64,000 nt of DNA from Paracoccaceae bacterium (GTDB lineage: Bacteria; Pseudomonadota; Alphaproteobacteria; Rhodobacterales; Rhodobacteraceae): the NCBI GenBank assembly GCA_029243395.1, contig JAQWSE010000012.1:186001-250000 (forward strand), in the 5' to 3' direction. Position 1 is the stretch's first letter, and each line of letters starts with the position of its first letter. The notes beneath the pieces were generated by a model. The model made no database searches, had not been told where the DNA came from, and was given only the letters and a program-made list of their open reading frames with translations. This document shows positions 35,818 to 44,885 of this stretch, in pieces. The position numbers and the translations under genes are program-made.

Positions 35818-36408
35818 GTGAGTACACAGCACCCACTATTTTTGAGATTTTTAGAAGCTCTTCGAGAAGGGATTTCAGACAAATCAAGCGATTTTCACAA
35901 CTTTGCTTTTTCTAATTTGACTGATGGAAGAGTGGCAAGTAGACATTTAGTCATACGTGATTTCATAGAAAAAAATTGTAGTATAATTTTTTTTTCTGAC
36001 CTTAGGAGCCCTAAAATACATTCCATATTGGAAGAAAAATCTACCACCTGTGTTTTCTATAGTAAGGAAGCTGAACTTCAAATTAGGGCGCTGACCTTTT
36101 CACAAATAATAAAGGATGATTCCTTAGTAGATGGTTATTGGGAAAGTGTCCCCATTTTTTCTAGGAAGGCATATCTAACGCTTGAACCTCCTTCTTCAAT
36201 ATCAGATGAGAGGACTGACGGTTTGCCAGAGGAATATGAAAGGCATGCTAATTCTTTGAGTTACACGAGTAAGGCTAGGAAAAATTTCTGTGTAGTAGAA
36301 AATGTTATTAGGGAATTAGATTTACTTTCATTGAGTTCCAAGGGACACAGTAGGGCGAAATTTACTGTTCAACAAGGCTCAGTACAGATGGATTGGTTGG
36401 TCCCATAA
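35818..36408 (+). CDS. Pyridoxamine-5'-phosphate-oxidase-like flavoprotein
   Basis: 196-residue FMN split-barrel protein. The N-terminal part FSNLTDGRVASRHLVIRDF and SIIFFSDLRSPKIHSILEE follow the PNPOx pattern (FMN phosphate and strand positions), and FYSKEAELQIRALT continues it; the C-terminus WLVP resembles the family's W-x-x-x-R-L-x-P end but lacks the usual RLxP. It matches the Alr4036-type subgroup rather than true PdxH, so the PLP role is unproven. The start is GTG with TTGGGGG upstream. It converges with the SRAP gene, four bases apart. Confidence 0.78.
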   Translation: MSTQHPLFLRFLEALREGISDKSSDFHNFAFSNLTDGRVASRHLVIRDFIEKNCSIIFFSDLRSPKIHSILEEKSTTCVFYSKEAELQIRALTFSQIIKDDSLVDGYWESVPIFSRKAYLTLEPPSSISDERTDGLPEEYERHANSLSYTSKARKNFCVVENVIRELDLLSLSSKGHSRAKFTVQQGSVQMDWLVP

Positions 36409-36412
36409 ATAT

Positions 36413-36991
36413 TCAGTGTGGTGATTCCGAAATTGGTTGTACACAAATAGGCTTATTGAATTTTGGTGAATTTACAAACAACCCAACCCTACGGCAGTAA
36501 ATATTATTATAGTAATGTTCAGGTTTAATATTACTCTGTTTCACCCATGCAGTGCGCCCTGATTTGTTCAGTAAAACAGGTTGTCGATGGTGGATATTAG
36601 CAATTTCAGGAGAAGCTGCTTTTGTTATAATGGCACAGCCTGTCTCGTTACAAATACCTGCCATGTATAGAATCTTTCCACCGTTATGAAAATAAAATGG
36701 TCGTTTTTCGGAAGTATTGGATTTTTTCCATTCATACCAACCATCGGTTACGACTAAGCAGGGTAGAGTATTTGCAAAGGCAGGTTTTTCATCAAGGGTT
36801 TCTATTCGTGCATTAATTAAATTCAGGGGTTTCTTTGCCCAAATAGGAGATAACCCCCAAAGAACGATCTTAGGTTTTGGTTCTAAAATTAGTATTGAAT
36901 GGGAAGGGGCCACATTAAAACTGGCTTCAATATCAACCCCAATTTTTTCTTTAACAGCCTTTTTATTAGTTAAAGTGAATCTCCCACACAT
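36413..36991 (-). CDS. SRAP-domain protein (YedK/HMCES family)
   Basis: 192-residue protein that protects abasic sites in single-stranded DNA by covalent crosslinking through its N-terminal cysteine. Cys2 is present (MCGRFTLT), as are the asparagine in FNVAP, the WGLSPIWAKKPLNLINARIET block, the glutamate in GWYEWKK and the histidine in HHRQPVLL. It is slightly shorter than YedK (about 222). It is transcribed downstream of the arginase-family gene, 3 bp after its stop. Confidence 0.9.
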   Translation of the reverse strand: MCGRFTLTNKKAVKEKIGVDIEASFNVAPSHSILILEPKPKIVLWGLSPIWAKKPLNLINARIETLDEKPAFANTLPCLVVTDGWYEWKKSNTSEKRPFYFHNGGKILYMAGICNETGCAIITKAASPEIANIHHRQPVLLNKSGRTAWVKQSNIKPEHYYNNIYCRRVGLFVNSPKFNKPICVQPISESPH

Positions 36992-36994
36992 TAT

Positions 36995-37960
36995 TTAGGT
37001 ATCCCTTAGTCGTTTATCATAATCAATGAAACCTAGGAACATAGCCACCGTAAGTGCACCAAGATATGAAGTGACATTCGTTCCAACATCTAGTTTTGGA
37101 TTTACTTCCACAAAATCAAATCCCACAATATTCATTTTATTTGAGAGGCTTTTGAGAGCTTGCTTTAGCTCGTCGAATTGGAAACCATTTGGTTCTGCTG
37201 AAACGCAGCCAGGCACCAATGCCATATCGTAGGCATCTATATCAATAGTTACATAGCAGTCCTCACCTTTAGGTAAGTGCCCCCATATATTTTCTGGGCC
37301 TAATTCTCTTATTTTTGGCATGGTGATGATCCTACTACCATTTTTCTGGGCATCTATTACATCCGACCTATTATCTCTCATGCTACGAATTCCCACTTGA
37401 TTGAGTGATTTAACATGACTGAGCTTGTGTAATAATCTGAAGGAAGTGCCATTAGTATAAGTCATACCTTCTGACACTTTGTTGTAATCCATATGAGCGT
37501 CTAGCTGTACGACATGAATGGGGTCTTTAAATGCACGGACAATTGGGAAAGTGATAGTATGATCTCCTCCTAATATTATAGGCATGACTTTCTGTGATAA
37601 GACCTTCTCAATTACGGAAGAAAGCTTTTCCATGGTGACATCACCACGGCTGGGAGTGACATCAATGTCTCCAAGGTCAACAATTCGATTGTTGGAAATT
37701 GCATCATGTAAGTATTCTGTATCGCTCTCAATATCATATAGAACTCCCCCACCAAACCGAAGAGAGTGTTCTCGCACAGATCTAGCACAAAACCTAGACC
37801 CACCCACGAAAGGAGAACCTTCATCATAAGGCACTCCAATGACTGCGTAATCAGCATCCAGGATTTCCAAATCAGAACATATTTTTGACCTTAAAAACGT
37901 GGGGATACCTGAATAACCTCTATTCCCATTTAGGCCTGAAATTAGTCTTTCTTCTGTCAT
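36995..37960 (-). CDS. Arginase/agmatinase-family ureohydrolase
   Basis: 321-residue binuclear Mn (or Ni) hydrolase. Metal ligands are visible in GGDHTITFP, QLDAHMDYN and IDIDAYDM. The loop after DIDAYD reads MALVPGCVSAEPNGF rather than the usual PAxAPGTGTPEPGG, so the substrate pocket differs from typical agmatinases; guanidinobutyrate, guanidine or other guanidino compounds are possible. ATG 37960 is chosen because AGGAGG lies six bases upstream. The gene follows the DsbA-like gene by 11 bp. Confidence 0.85.
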   Translation of the reverse strand: MTEERLISGLNGNRGYSGIPTFLRSKICSDLEILDADYAVIGVPYDEGSPFVGGSRFCARSVREHSLRFGGGVLYDIESDTEYLHDAISNNRIVDLGDIDVTPSRGDVTMEKLSSVIEKVLSQKVMPIILGGDHTITFPIVRAFKDPIHVVQLDAHMDYNKVSEGMTYTNGTSFRLLHKLSHVKSLNQVGIRSMRDNRSDVIDAQKNGSRIITMPKIRELGPENIWGHLPKGEDCYVTIDIDAYDMALVPGCVSAEPNGFQFDELKQALKSLSNKMNIVGFDFVEVNPKLDVGTNVTSYLGALTVAMFLGFIDYDKRLRDT

Positions 37961-37971
37961 TCTTACCTCCT

Positions 37972-38604
37972 TTAGCCTCTGTTTGAAATTTCGCTCAAAA
38001 CTTTTATCCAAAATTCTTTTGTTTGTGCCCCCTGAATAACAAAATCATCATTTATCAAATACGTTGGAACGCCACTAACTCCAGCTTGCCTATATTTTTT
38101 TTCAATATTGAGTATAGTTTCTTTGTCTTCTTCACTTTCTAATAACTTCTGAGTTATGTTTCCCGACAATCCAGACATTTCACCTAGGCTGATTAATGTT
38201 TCTTTGCTCCCAATATCAGCGCCATTCAAGAAATATCCTTTAAACAAATTTTCCACCATATTCGTTTGGCAGCCCTCAATTCCTGCCCAATGGATTAATC
38301 TTTGAGCATCCAGAGTATTGGGAGTAGTTTTAATTTTAGTGAAATCAGAATCTATTTTATCAATATTAAACCGTTCTAATATGGGTGCATAGGCTTTTAT
38401 AGCATGATCAGAGTTTCCAAATTTATTGACCAAATATACGTTTCTTTTCATACCCTCTTTGGGCATTTCGGGATTGAGTTGAAAAGGCATCCATACGATA
38501 TTCAAAATCTCTAGTGGAAATTTATCTATCGCTTTATCTAGTGCTTTTTTGCCTATATAGCACCAAGGACAAATGGGATCTGATAAAATCTTAAGTTGAA
38601 TCAT
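37972..38604 (-). CDS. DsbA-family oxidoreductase, FrnE-like
   Basis: 210-residue thioredoxin-fold protein without signal peptide, so cytosolic. Redox motif CPWC at 12-15 (SDPICPWCYIGK), the helical insert typical of FrnE/HCCA-isomerase relatives, and the cis-proline loop SGVPTYLI near 185. Such proteins are disulfide oxidoreductases or glutathione-dependent isomerases. It is upstream of the arginase-family gene in the same operon; the functional link is unclear. Confidence 0.87.
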   Translation of the reverse strand: MIQLKILSDPICPWCYIGKKALDKAIDKFPLEILNIVWMPFQLNPEMPKEGMKRNVYLVNKFGNSDHAIKAYAPILERFNIDKIDSDFTKIKTTPNTLDAQRLIHWAGIEGCQTNMVENLFKGYFLNGADIGSKETLISLGEMSGLSGNITQKLLESEEDKETILNIEKKYRQAGVSGVPTYLINDDFVIQGAQTKEFWIKVLSEISNRG

Positions 38605-38740
38605 TTTTGGGTTGCCCTAGATAAAGTAGTTTTGGTAGGGTATAGGCTTCCTTGTCGTATCATTTTTCTTTTAACTATCCACCTGCACTTACACAGTGAG
38701 ATGCATATGCAGATTGTTCTGACTCGATACCAAGAATAAC

Positions 38741-39880
38741 TTATATTCTTAACTCTGATACATCTTTTATTAAATTCCCCTGATCATCAAACATGCCAGT
38801 AAGATCTATCTGTTTGCCTGTCTTTACAGATTTCTCAGCAGCCATCCCGATAATTACTGCCCTGATTCCATCTTCTAGACTAACATCGGGCTCTAAGTCA
38901 TTTTTTATCATTGATAGAAAACCAAGATGCTCAAACCATGTTGAGCCAGAATGCCCACCAATTTTCAAAATGTCTTCTTGGACTTTGATTATCCGTGTTT
39001 CTGGCTTTTGAGTATTTCTCATATTTATAGTCAACTCGCCATGAGTTGGATTATCTTTTGAAGTTTCAGCCCACATAGCCGGTACTCGAGCATCTATGCG
39101 CCCCTTACTTCCGGTTATGGATAACTCTTCTTGGTATGTTGCTCCCTCAGCAAACATACAAAGATCTAACATAGCTCTCTTACCATTTTCAAAATCGACA
39201 ATAACAAAGGCATTATCAATTATATCGGGTTTCCCATCTTCATAATACTCGTCAAGATGGTTAACGTTCTTGCCACCAGAGGCAAAAACTTTTTTTGGGT
39301 TACTTTGAAAAAATAAATGCATCAAATCGAAAAAGTGGCAGCATTTCTCTACCAAAGTACCTCCAGAATTCTTATTAAATCGATTCCAATTCCCAACCTT
39401 TTTCAGAAAAGGATTTCGGTGCTCTCTAACAGTCATCATGCAGGGAATCCCAATGGTACCTTTTTTACCTTCCTTTAGAAGTTCTGAAATTGGAGCCATA
39501 TAACGATATTCCATGCCAACCCAAATCTTACCGCCCCAGTCCTTTGCCATCTTCTTTATCTTAAATACATCGGAAGGTTTGGTAACAACAGGTTTCTCCA
39601 AGAGAATATTCTTTATCTTTGATTTGAATAGAAATCTTAGAATGTCAAAGTGAGTATGATTTGGGGTACAGACTATGACTGCATCAATGCCATCTTTGAA
39701 ATTTAAAGATTCAAGAGAATTAAATTCCACATTGGGTATGTGTTCCTGGCACATGGATCTTTGGGCTTTATCAGGTTCTATGATTGTATCGATCGTGGCA
39801 TTATTCATCTTATTCACGTAACGGATATGCTCTAATCCCATCATACCACCACCAATGAGCGCATAAGAAATTTTTTTCAT
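38741..39880 (-). CDS. Gfo/Idh/MocA-family NAD(P)-dependent dehydrogenase
   Basis: 379-residue oxidoreductase. The Rossmann start is ALIGGGMMGLEHIRYV, the conserved strand AVIVCTPNHTHFDI and the EKPV lysine motif (LLEKPVVT) follow, and the C-terminal alpha/beta domain has the GGTLVEKCCHFFDLM block, where EKCCHFFD occupies the active-site DxxxHxxD-like position. It oxidises or reduces a sugar, polyol or amino-alcohol; substrate not predictable. Monocistronic by spacing. Confidence 0.88.
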   Translation of the reverse strand: MKKISYALIGGGMMGLEHIRYVNKMNNATIDTIIEPDKAQRSMCQEHIPNVEFNSLESLNFKDGIDAVIVCTPNHTHFDILRFLFKSKIKNILLEKPVVTKPSDVFKIKKMAKDWGGKIWVGMEYRYMAPISELLKEGKKGTIGIPCMMTVREHRNPFLKKVGNWNRFNKNSGGTLVEKCCHFFDLMHLFFQSNPKKVFASGGKNVNHLDEYYEDGKPDIIDNAFVIVDFENGKRAMLDLCMFAEGATYQEELSITGSKGRIDARVPAMWAETSKDNPTHGELTINMRNTQKPETRIIKVQEDILKIGGHSGSTWFEHLGFLSMIKNDLEPDVSLEDGIRAVIIGMAAEKSVKTGKQIDLTGMFDDQGNLIKDVSELRI

Positions 39881-40211
39881 AGAAAACCTTTCCAGGAATA
39901 TTAGTGATTACTTTTCTTCTATTTTTAACCGCATAAACTTAAGATGAAATATATTTCTTTAATAGTTAGGTTTCATATCATTATCAGCGGCTATTCAATT
40001 CATGCAAAAGCACTCTCGGACGATCCAGTTAGTTTAAGTTAAGCTTCTCACTATTCCTTTTTCTGCAGGGGCAACTTATGAAGGATATTAGCCCAACGTT
40101 TTTTCTTTAGATAATGAATGACCTTGTTAATTTAGCGCATAATAGAGTTACTAGGGATGGTTTTAATTTAGGAATTTTTTATTAAATTTGATACTTTCAC
40201 GGTGTATTATA
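39881..40211. other. Intergenic, no feature recognised
   Basis: 331 bp of AT-rich sequence between two minus-strand genes. I see no open frame, tRNA or strong hairpin here. It should contain the promoter of the Gfo/Idh gene on the minus strand. Confidence 0.5.
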
Positions 40212-40895
40212 TTAAGTGTATTTCTTAAAGAGATTTTCTCGTTCTTCGTCAGTGATTATCTTACTAGAGCTAAGTTTTTTTCCTAAATTCACGCCTATTT
40301 GAACTGCGGGACGTTCCTTTATTCTTTGTCGCCATAATCTAATTCTTGGAAAATTATCTAATGAGATGCCTAGAGATCTATTTGCTAGAACCCAAGGCCA
40401 ACAGATCATATCAGCAATTGAGTAGGTATCTTCAACGAGATATCTTCTCGAATTTAATCCTTTTTCCAATACATGGAGACATCTAATATATTCACTCTTA
40501 TATCGCTGATAAGAGTATTGATTTTTCTCTGAATTTGAAGTGTAATTCTTGAAATGACTAAGTTGTCCTGCCATGGGTCCTTGATTGGCTGCTTGCCAAA
40601 ATAACCATTCCATCACTTCTTTTTTTCCAGTTACTGTCTTCGGATAAAAGTTTTGAAATTTTTCTGCTAAATGAAGCATTATTGCGCCACTTTCAAAAAC
40701 AGTCACATTACTTCCATTATCATTTTTATACTTAATAGCTGGTATTCTATTGTTCAGGCTTATACTTTCAAAATCTAGTTTAAACTGATCACCTTTCCCA
40801 ATATTTACAAAGATGGTCTCGTAAGGGATCGCCAGTTCCTCCAAAAGAATGCTGACTTTTCTGCCGTTTGGCGTCGGCCAGTAATAAAGTTTCAT
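40212..40895 (-). CDS. Glutathione S-transferase family protein
   Basis: About 227 residues. The N-terminal thioredoxin-like domain begins MKLYYWPTPNGRKVSILLEE, with NRIPAIKY (cis-proline) and VFESGAIMLHLAEKF (glutathione gamma-glutamyl site). The C-terminal helical domain has YSIADMICWPWV with the N-capping aspartate. The pattern matches bacterial YfcG/YghU-like nu-class enzymes, which have disulfide reductase activity. Start at ATG 40895 aligns with family; an ATG at 40907 is also possible. It is divergent from hemP. Confidence 0.87.
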   Translation of the reverse strand: MKLYYWPTPNGRKVSILLEELAIPYETIFVNIGKGDQFKLDFESISLNNRIPAIKYKNDNGSNVTVFESGAIMLHLAEKFQNFYPKTVTGKKEVMEWLFWQAANQGPMAGQLSHFKNYTSNSEKNQYSYQRYKSEYIRCLHVLEKGLNSRRYLVEDTYSIADMICWPWVLANRSLGISLDNFPRIRLWRQRIKERPAVQIGVNLGKKLSSSKIITDEERENLFKKYT

Positions 40896-41010
40896 ATCTA
40901 AGGTCATTATGGGTCAGACGGAATGTTTCGTTTCTTTATAATAACTTACTGACACCATACTAAGGAATAAGCAATAGTTTGGGTTATCATGCTCGAATTT
41001 TAAAATAATA

Positions 41011-41029
41011 TCTTAGCAAATAACTAAGA
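41011..41029. promoter_or_regulatory. Inverted repeat next to hemP promoter
   Basis: TCTTAG-N7-CTAAGA, perfect 6-bp arms, ending two bases before the -35 hexamer at 41031. Its position suggests an operator for an iron regulator such as Irr, RirA or Fur, although it does not match a published box exactly in my reading. Confidence 0.55.
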
Positions 41030-41030
41030 A

Positions 41031-41059
41031 TTGACAAAACCTGACCGTTTTACTATGAA
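41031..41059 (+). promoter_or_regulatory. Sigma70-type promoter of the hemP operon
   Basis: TTGACA (41031-41036), 17-base spacer, TATGAA (41054-41059). Near-consensus with optimal spacing, about 70 bases before the hemP start. Confidence 0.75.
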
Positions 41060-41127
41060 TAGAATCATTCCTGACTATTTATGTAAGAAATCAATCGTAT
41101 TGTAAGAAAATTTTATAGTAGGTAGTG

Positions 41128-41337
41128 ATGATTAATTCAGACAGGCAAAGTGGAATATCGCTAGATGCAATTAGTGAGACTAAACCAAAACAAAAAAATG
41201 AGCATGCATCAATTTCAGTGAACAAGTTTGATGCACTGGATCTAATAGGTAATTCAAACCGGGCAGTTATTAGCCTAGGGTCTCAAGAATATATCTTGAG
41301 ATTAACAAAGCAACATAAACTTATTCTTACAAAGTAA
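41128..41337 (+). CDS. hemP: Hemin uptake protein HemP
   Basis: 69-residue protein whose C-terminal third matches HemP/HmuP: SLGSQEYILRLTKQHKLILT is the family's I-x-H-x-G-x-x-Y-x-L-R-x-T-R-x-x-K-L-I-L-T-K ending. HemP-like proteins act as small regulators needed for expression of heme receptors. The N-terminal half is low-complexity and polar. ATG 41128 has AGG five bases upstream; GTG 41125 is an alternative. It is the first gene of an iron operon, but no TonB receptor or hmu genes follow. Confidence 0.88.
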   Translation: MINSDRQSGISLDAISETKPKQKNEHASISVNKFDALDLIGNSNRAVISLGSQEYILRLTKQHKLILTK

Positions 41338-41347
41338 AATCAAGAAA

Positions 41348-41377
41348 AATGGCTGGCTCAGCATACTGCAAGCCATT
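41348..41377 (+). promoter_or_regulatory. Intercistronic hairpin between hemP and the DUF4856 gene
   Basis: AATGGCT/AGCCATT arms of 7 bp (41348-41354 and 41371-41377) with a 16-base loop. No T run follows, so it is more likely an mRNA processing or stability element than a full terminator. Confidence 0.45.
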
Positions 41378-41408
41378 CATATTTAATAAAATAGGAGTAA
41401 ATTAAATT

Positions 41409-42812
41409 ATGAAAAGCAAAGCAAAGATAGCGGTCGCATCTGCGATTACAGCATTGTGTTTATCAAGTTACGTTCAGGCAGGGGACGTTTATGGTCCTTT
41501 CCCAGTGACTCTCAAAGGCTATTCTGGAAACAAGACAAATTCTGTGTCTTACACAGGTCAAATCGGTAGACAAGTGCTTCATACTAGTCTTAAGAAACTG
41601 TCATCACAGGGTAATGGTGGAGCTAATGCTGGTCGCATTAAAGCCGAAATGATGTCATATTTTGGTGGAACTGACAAAAATAAGGCCATACTTGCACCGG
41701 TAGATAAAGGTGACTTCAATATTAAACAGGAAACCATGAGAGATATTTCCAACACTAATTTGGCAGGCAAGGCTTCTAAGGGCGTTGTAAATGGATGGCC
41801 GGGCCAAATGACTGGAAGAGAAACCTTAGAATTTATGATTGATAAGGCAGCAAGCACAAATAAAGGTTTCGATCCGAGTACAGGATATGATTACATTCAA
41901 TTAATATCTAAATTTACAATGGGCGCTGTTTTTTATCATCAGGCTTGTGATAATTATTTAGATGAAAAAATGGGTGCAGACAAAAAGCCCAATAATAAGC
42001 CTTATAAAGAAGGGAAACACTATACAGGAAAAGAACATTCATGGGATGAAGCCTTTGGATATTTTGGTGCTGTTGCACATACTCTAAAGCTTACGCCAGA
42101 ACAAAGTTATAACGTAGCTAAAATGAAAGATTTAGCCGCTGCTGATGCAAATGGTGATGGTTTAGTTGACCTGAAGAGTGAAATGACTTTTGCTCATGCT
42201 TACTATGCTTCAAGTTTTGATAAAGGTGGTAAAACTAATTATTTGGAAACTATCACAAAAGCATTCATAGATGGCAGACAGATTATAACTGATGCAAAGG
42301 GTGAAGCTTTGACCGATGCTGAAAGAGGTAAAATAGTTAACTTAGCAGGTGTTATTTGTTCTAACTGGGAAAAAGTTATAGCTGAAGCTGTATTTAAATA
42401 TGCCGGTTCCGTCTATAATGACGTTACTAAACTTGAAGAGTTGGTGGCTTCAAATTCTGATACCAAAAAAGCTTTTAGAACTTACGCAAAACATTGGGGT
42501 GAGCTTAAAGGTTTTGCGCTGTCACTTCAGACTGGTAAATATAATCTTGGTGAGACAGGAACTAAGTTAAATCGTTTGATGGGCATGGGACCACTATTAA
42601 TGAATGCTTCACAAGTAACTGGAATTAATTCAAGTGGGGAATTTTTGAAGGATGAAGGATCAGGATGGGGAGAATATAAACTTCACATGCTAAAAGTTCA
42701 AAAGCTAATGATTGACGCCTTTCAAGTGAAAGCCAGAAACAAGGATAAATTGTCTGATATGAGCAACCTTGCCGAAAAGCTAGGAGGAAGTAACAGCTCG
42801 GAGAACGACTAG
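41409..42812 (+). CDS. DUF4856 periplasmic protein
   Basis: 467-residue secreted protein with a clear signal peptide (AVASAITALCLSSYVQA, cleavage near residue 24). The features match DUF4856: an N-terminal YTGQIGRQVLH segment, a SWDEAFGYFGA block, a central stretch DAADANGDGLVDLKSE-like EF-hand loop (ADANGDGLVDLK near 246-257) and a C-terminal KHWGELKGFALSLQ region. The all-helical, acidic character resembles imelysin-type iron-regulated proteins. No enzymatic function is known. Strong GGAG Shine-Dalgarno. Placement between hemP and fbpAB argues for a role in iron or heme uptake. Confidence 0.78.
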   Translation: MKSKAKIAVASAITALCLSSYVQAGDVYGPFPVTLKGYSGNKTNSVSYTGQIGRQVLHTSLKKLSSQGNGGANAGRIKAEMMSYFGGTDKNKAILAPVDKGDFNIKQETMRDISNTNLAGKASKGVVNGWPGQMTGRETLEFMIDKAASTNKGFDPSTGYDYIQLISKFTMGAVFYHQACDNYLDEKMGADKKPNNKPYKEGKHYTGKEHSWDEAFGYFGAVAHTLKLTPEQSYNVAKMKDLAAADANGDGLVDLKSEMTFAHAYYASSFDKGGKTNYLETITKAFIDGRQIITDAKGEALTDAERGKIVNLAGVICSNWEKVIAEAVFKYAGSVYNDVTKLEELVASNSDTKKAFRTYAKHWGELKGFALSLQTGKYNLGETGTKLNRLMGMGPLLMNASQVTGINSSGEFLKDEGSGWGEYKLHMLKVQKLMIDAFQVKARNKDKLSDMSNLAEKLGGSNSSEND

Positions 42813-42846
42813 ATTTAACCCGTAAATAGCATTAAGCTAAAAACTT

Positions 42847-43821
42847 ATGTTTGATGTTGTTACAGATATTTTTGGACACTTTTTAGACCCGCGCAAGCGG
42901 GTCTATCTTGGCTATTTATTGGTATCAGTATTGATAGCCATCTTATGGCTTATTTTTTTTAGAGGAAAATCTTTTAGTAATTCTATCAAGTTTTTGTTTG
43001 ATAAGCAGATTTGGTTCTCTAAATCGTCGAGAGCTGATTTTTTTGTCTTCTTAATTAATAGATGTATTTCGATAATTATTTCCCCAGTACTTATCACCCA
43101 GATGGTGATAGCCACAGCAATATTTTACTGGCTTCATGGTGTAAGCTGGCTTCAATCAGGATCTCTTCAACACATCCCTGATTACATAATCGTAATGTCG
43201 TTCACCATTTCCATATTTTTATTAGACGATTTTTCAAAGTACTGGGTTCATCGCTGGATGCACAAATGGCCGATACTATGGGCTTTGCATAAAGTACATC
43301 ATTCAGCAGAGGTATTGACTCCTTTGACGGTATATCGGACGCATCCCTTAGAAGGAATCGTATTCACGATCCGGGGGACATTTACCCAAGGTATTTCCAT
43401 ATCATCTTTCATATTCTTTTTTGGTAATTCGGTTGACCTTTTAACAGTATTAGGAGCTAACGTTTTCTTATTCTTGTTCAATACAGCCGGCTCTAATTTA
43501 AGGCATTCTCATATCGGTATTAGATATTGGAGTTGGCTAGAGTATATTTTTATTTCACCGGCTCAACATCAACTCCATCATTCCATTGATATTGCTCACC
43601 ATGATAAAAATTTTGGTGCGGCATTGGCTGTATGGGATTATATATTCGGATCTCTTCATCATTCTGAAGAAGTAGAAAGTCTTCACCTGGGAATTGAAAC
43701 AGACGATAAGAATTTTAATAAATTATCAACATTGTATTTGTCTCCAGTATTAGAAATTATTCAAATTATAAGTCGTAGAACAGGTAACATTTTTTCAAAA
43801 TTAAAATCAATTAAGAGATGA
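42847..43821 (+). CDS. Sterol desaturase / fatty acid hydroxylase superfamily protein
   Basis: 324-residue membrane di-iron oxygenase. Several hydrophobic segments precede the histidine clusters HRWMHKWPILWALHKVHH (HX3H and HX2HH types), a histidine in RTHPLEG and HQLHHSIDIAHHDKN. Members hydroxylate lipids, carotenoids or sterols using O2. In this operon it may modify an envelope lipid under iron control or be an iron-uptake accessory; that is inference. It starts 34 bp after the DUF4856 stop. Confidence 0.85.
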   Translation: MFDVVTDIFGHFLDPRKRVYLGYLLVSVLIAILWLIFFRGKSFSNSIKFLFDKQIWFSKSSRADFFVFLINRCISIIISPVLITQMVIATAIFYWLHGVSWLQSGSLQHIPDYIIVMSFTISIFLLDDFSKYWVHRWMHKWPILWALHKVHHSAEVLTPLTVYRTHPLEGIVFTIRGTFTQGISISSFIFFFGNSVDLLTVLGANVFLFLFNTAGSNLRHSHIGIRYWSWLEYIFISPAQHQLHHSIDIAHHDKNFGAALAVWDYIFGSLHHSEEVESLHLGIETDDKNFNKLSTLYLSPVLEIIQIISRRTGNIFSKLKSIKR

Positions 43822-43858
43822 AATATTGCATGTACAATAAGGATTGAGGAGTTAACTG

Positions 43859-44878
43859 ATGAAATTTAAAATAATAAGTATAATTGCAATACTTACAGGC
43901 TCATTTGCTGCACAATCAATTTCAGCTAATGAAATTAATATTTATTCACATAGACAACCTTTTCTAATTAACCCTTTTTTGGAAGCTTTCACTGACGAAA
44001 CGGGGATTGGTACTAATGTAGTTTATTCAACTAAAGGACTCGCACAACGATTACGAGCTGAAGGTAAAAATAGTCCTGCAGACGTGATCCTTACGGTGGA
44101 TATAGGACGCCTTTATATATATGAAGATATGGGTCTTTTAGCTGAAATAGATTCAGAAATTTTGGATGCTACTATTCCTGAACACTTGAAAAGTGCCAAT
44201 AATACCTGGTTTGGTTTGTCAAAACGATCTCGTATTATTGCTTCATCGAGAGAAAGAGTTTCTCCTGATGAAATTCTTAGAATTGAAGATTTGGCTGATC
44301 CCAAATGGGCGGGAAAAATTTGTAGTAGGCCAGGAAGTCATGTTTATAATCGGGCTTTGATGGCATCTATAATAGCAGCACATGGTCTAAAGAAAGCTGA
44401 AATTTGGGCCAAGGGAGTAGTATCTAATCTGGCTAGAAGACCTCAAGGTAATGACAGAGCACAAGTCAAAGCGATCTATGAAGGATTATGTGACATTGCT
44501 ATTATTAATAACTACTACTTTGGTAAATTGAAATATTCTGAAGATCCAACGCAAAGGGAATGGGCGGCTTCTATGCGGCTGACCTTTCCTAATCAAGGAG
44601 TTGAAGATCGGGGGGCACATGTCAATATTTCTGGAGGTGGAGTGGCAAAACATTCCAAGAGAAAATCCAACGCTATTAAGCTTTTGGAGTTTTTATCCAG
44701 CCCAAAAGCTCAAAGGCTCTACAGTGAAATAAACTTTGAATATCCAGTTAATAAGGATGTAAAAGCATCTGAAGAGCTTAGAAGTTGGGGTAGTTTTAGA
44801 GAAGATAAGGTTTCTATAGAAAAGATTGCCCAATTATCAATTGAAGCTCAGAAGGTTATTGACAAAGTTGGTTGGTGA
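43859..44878 (+). CDS. Ferric iron ABC transporter substrate-binding protein (FbpA/FutA type)
   Basis: 339-residue periplasmic iron-binding protein with signal peptide (IISIIAILTGSFAAQSISA). The mature protein starts NEINIYSHRQPFLINPFLEAF, typical of FutA1/FbpA; the paired iron-binding tyrosines are in IINNYYFGKL, and RGAHVNISGGGVAKHSK is the conserved C-lobe block. It delivers Fe3+ to the permease encoded eight bases downstream. Strong context with hemP and probable iron regulation. Confidence 0.92.
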   Translation: MKFKIISIIAILTGSFAAQSISANEINIYSHRQPFLINPFLEAFTDETGIGTNVVYSTKGLAQRLRAEGKNSPADVILTVDIGRLYIYEDMGLLAEIDSEILDATIPEHLKSANNTWFGLSKRSRIIASSRERVSPDEILRIEDLADPKWAGKICSRPGSHVYNRALMASIIAAHGLKKAEIWAKGVVSNLARRPQGNDRAQVKAIYEGLCDIAIINNYYFGKLKYSEDPTQREWAASMRLTFPNQGVEDRGAHVNISGGGVAKHSKRKSNAIKLLEFLSSPKAQRLYSEINFEYPVNKDVKASEELRSWGSFREDKVSIEKIAQLSIEAQKVIDKVGW

Positions 44879-44885
44879 ATAAATC

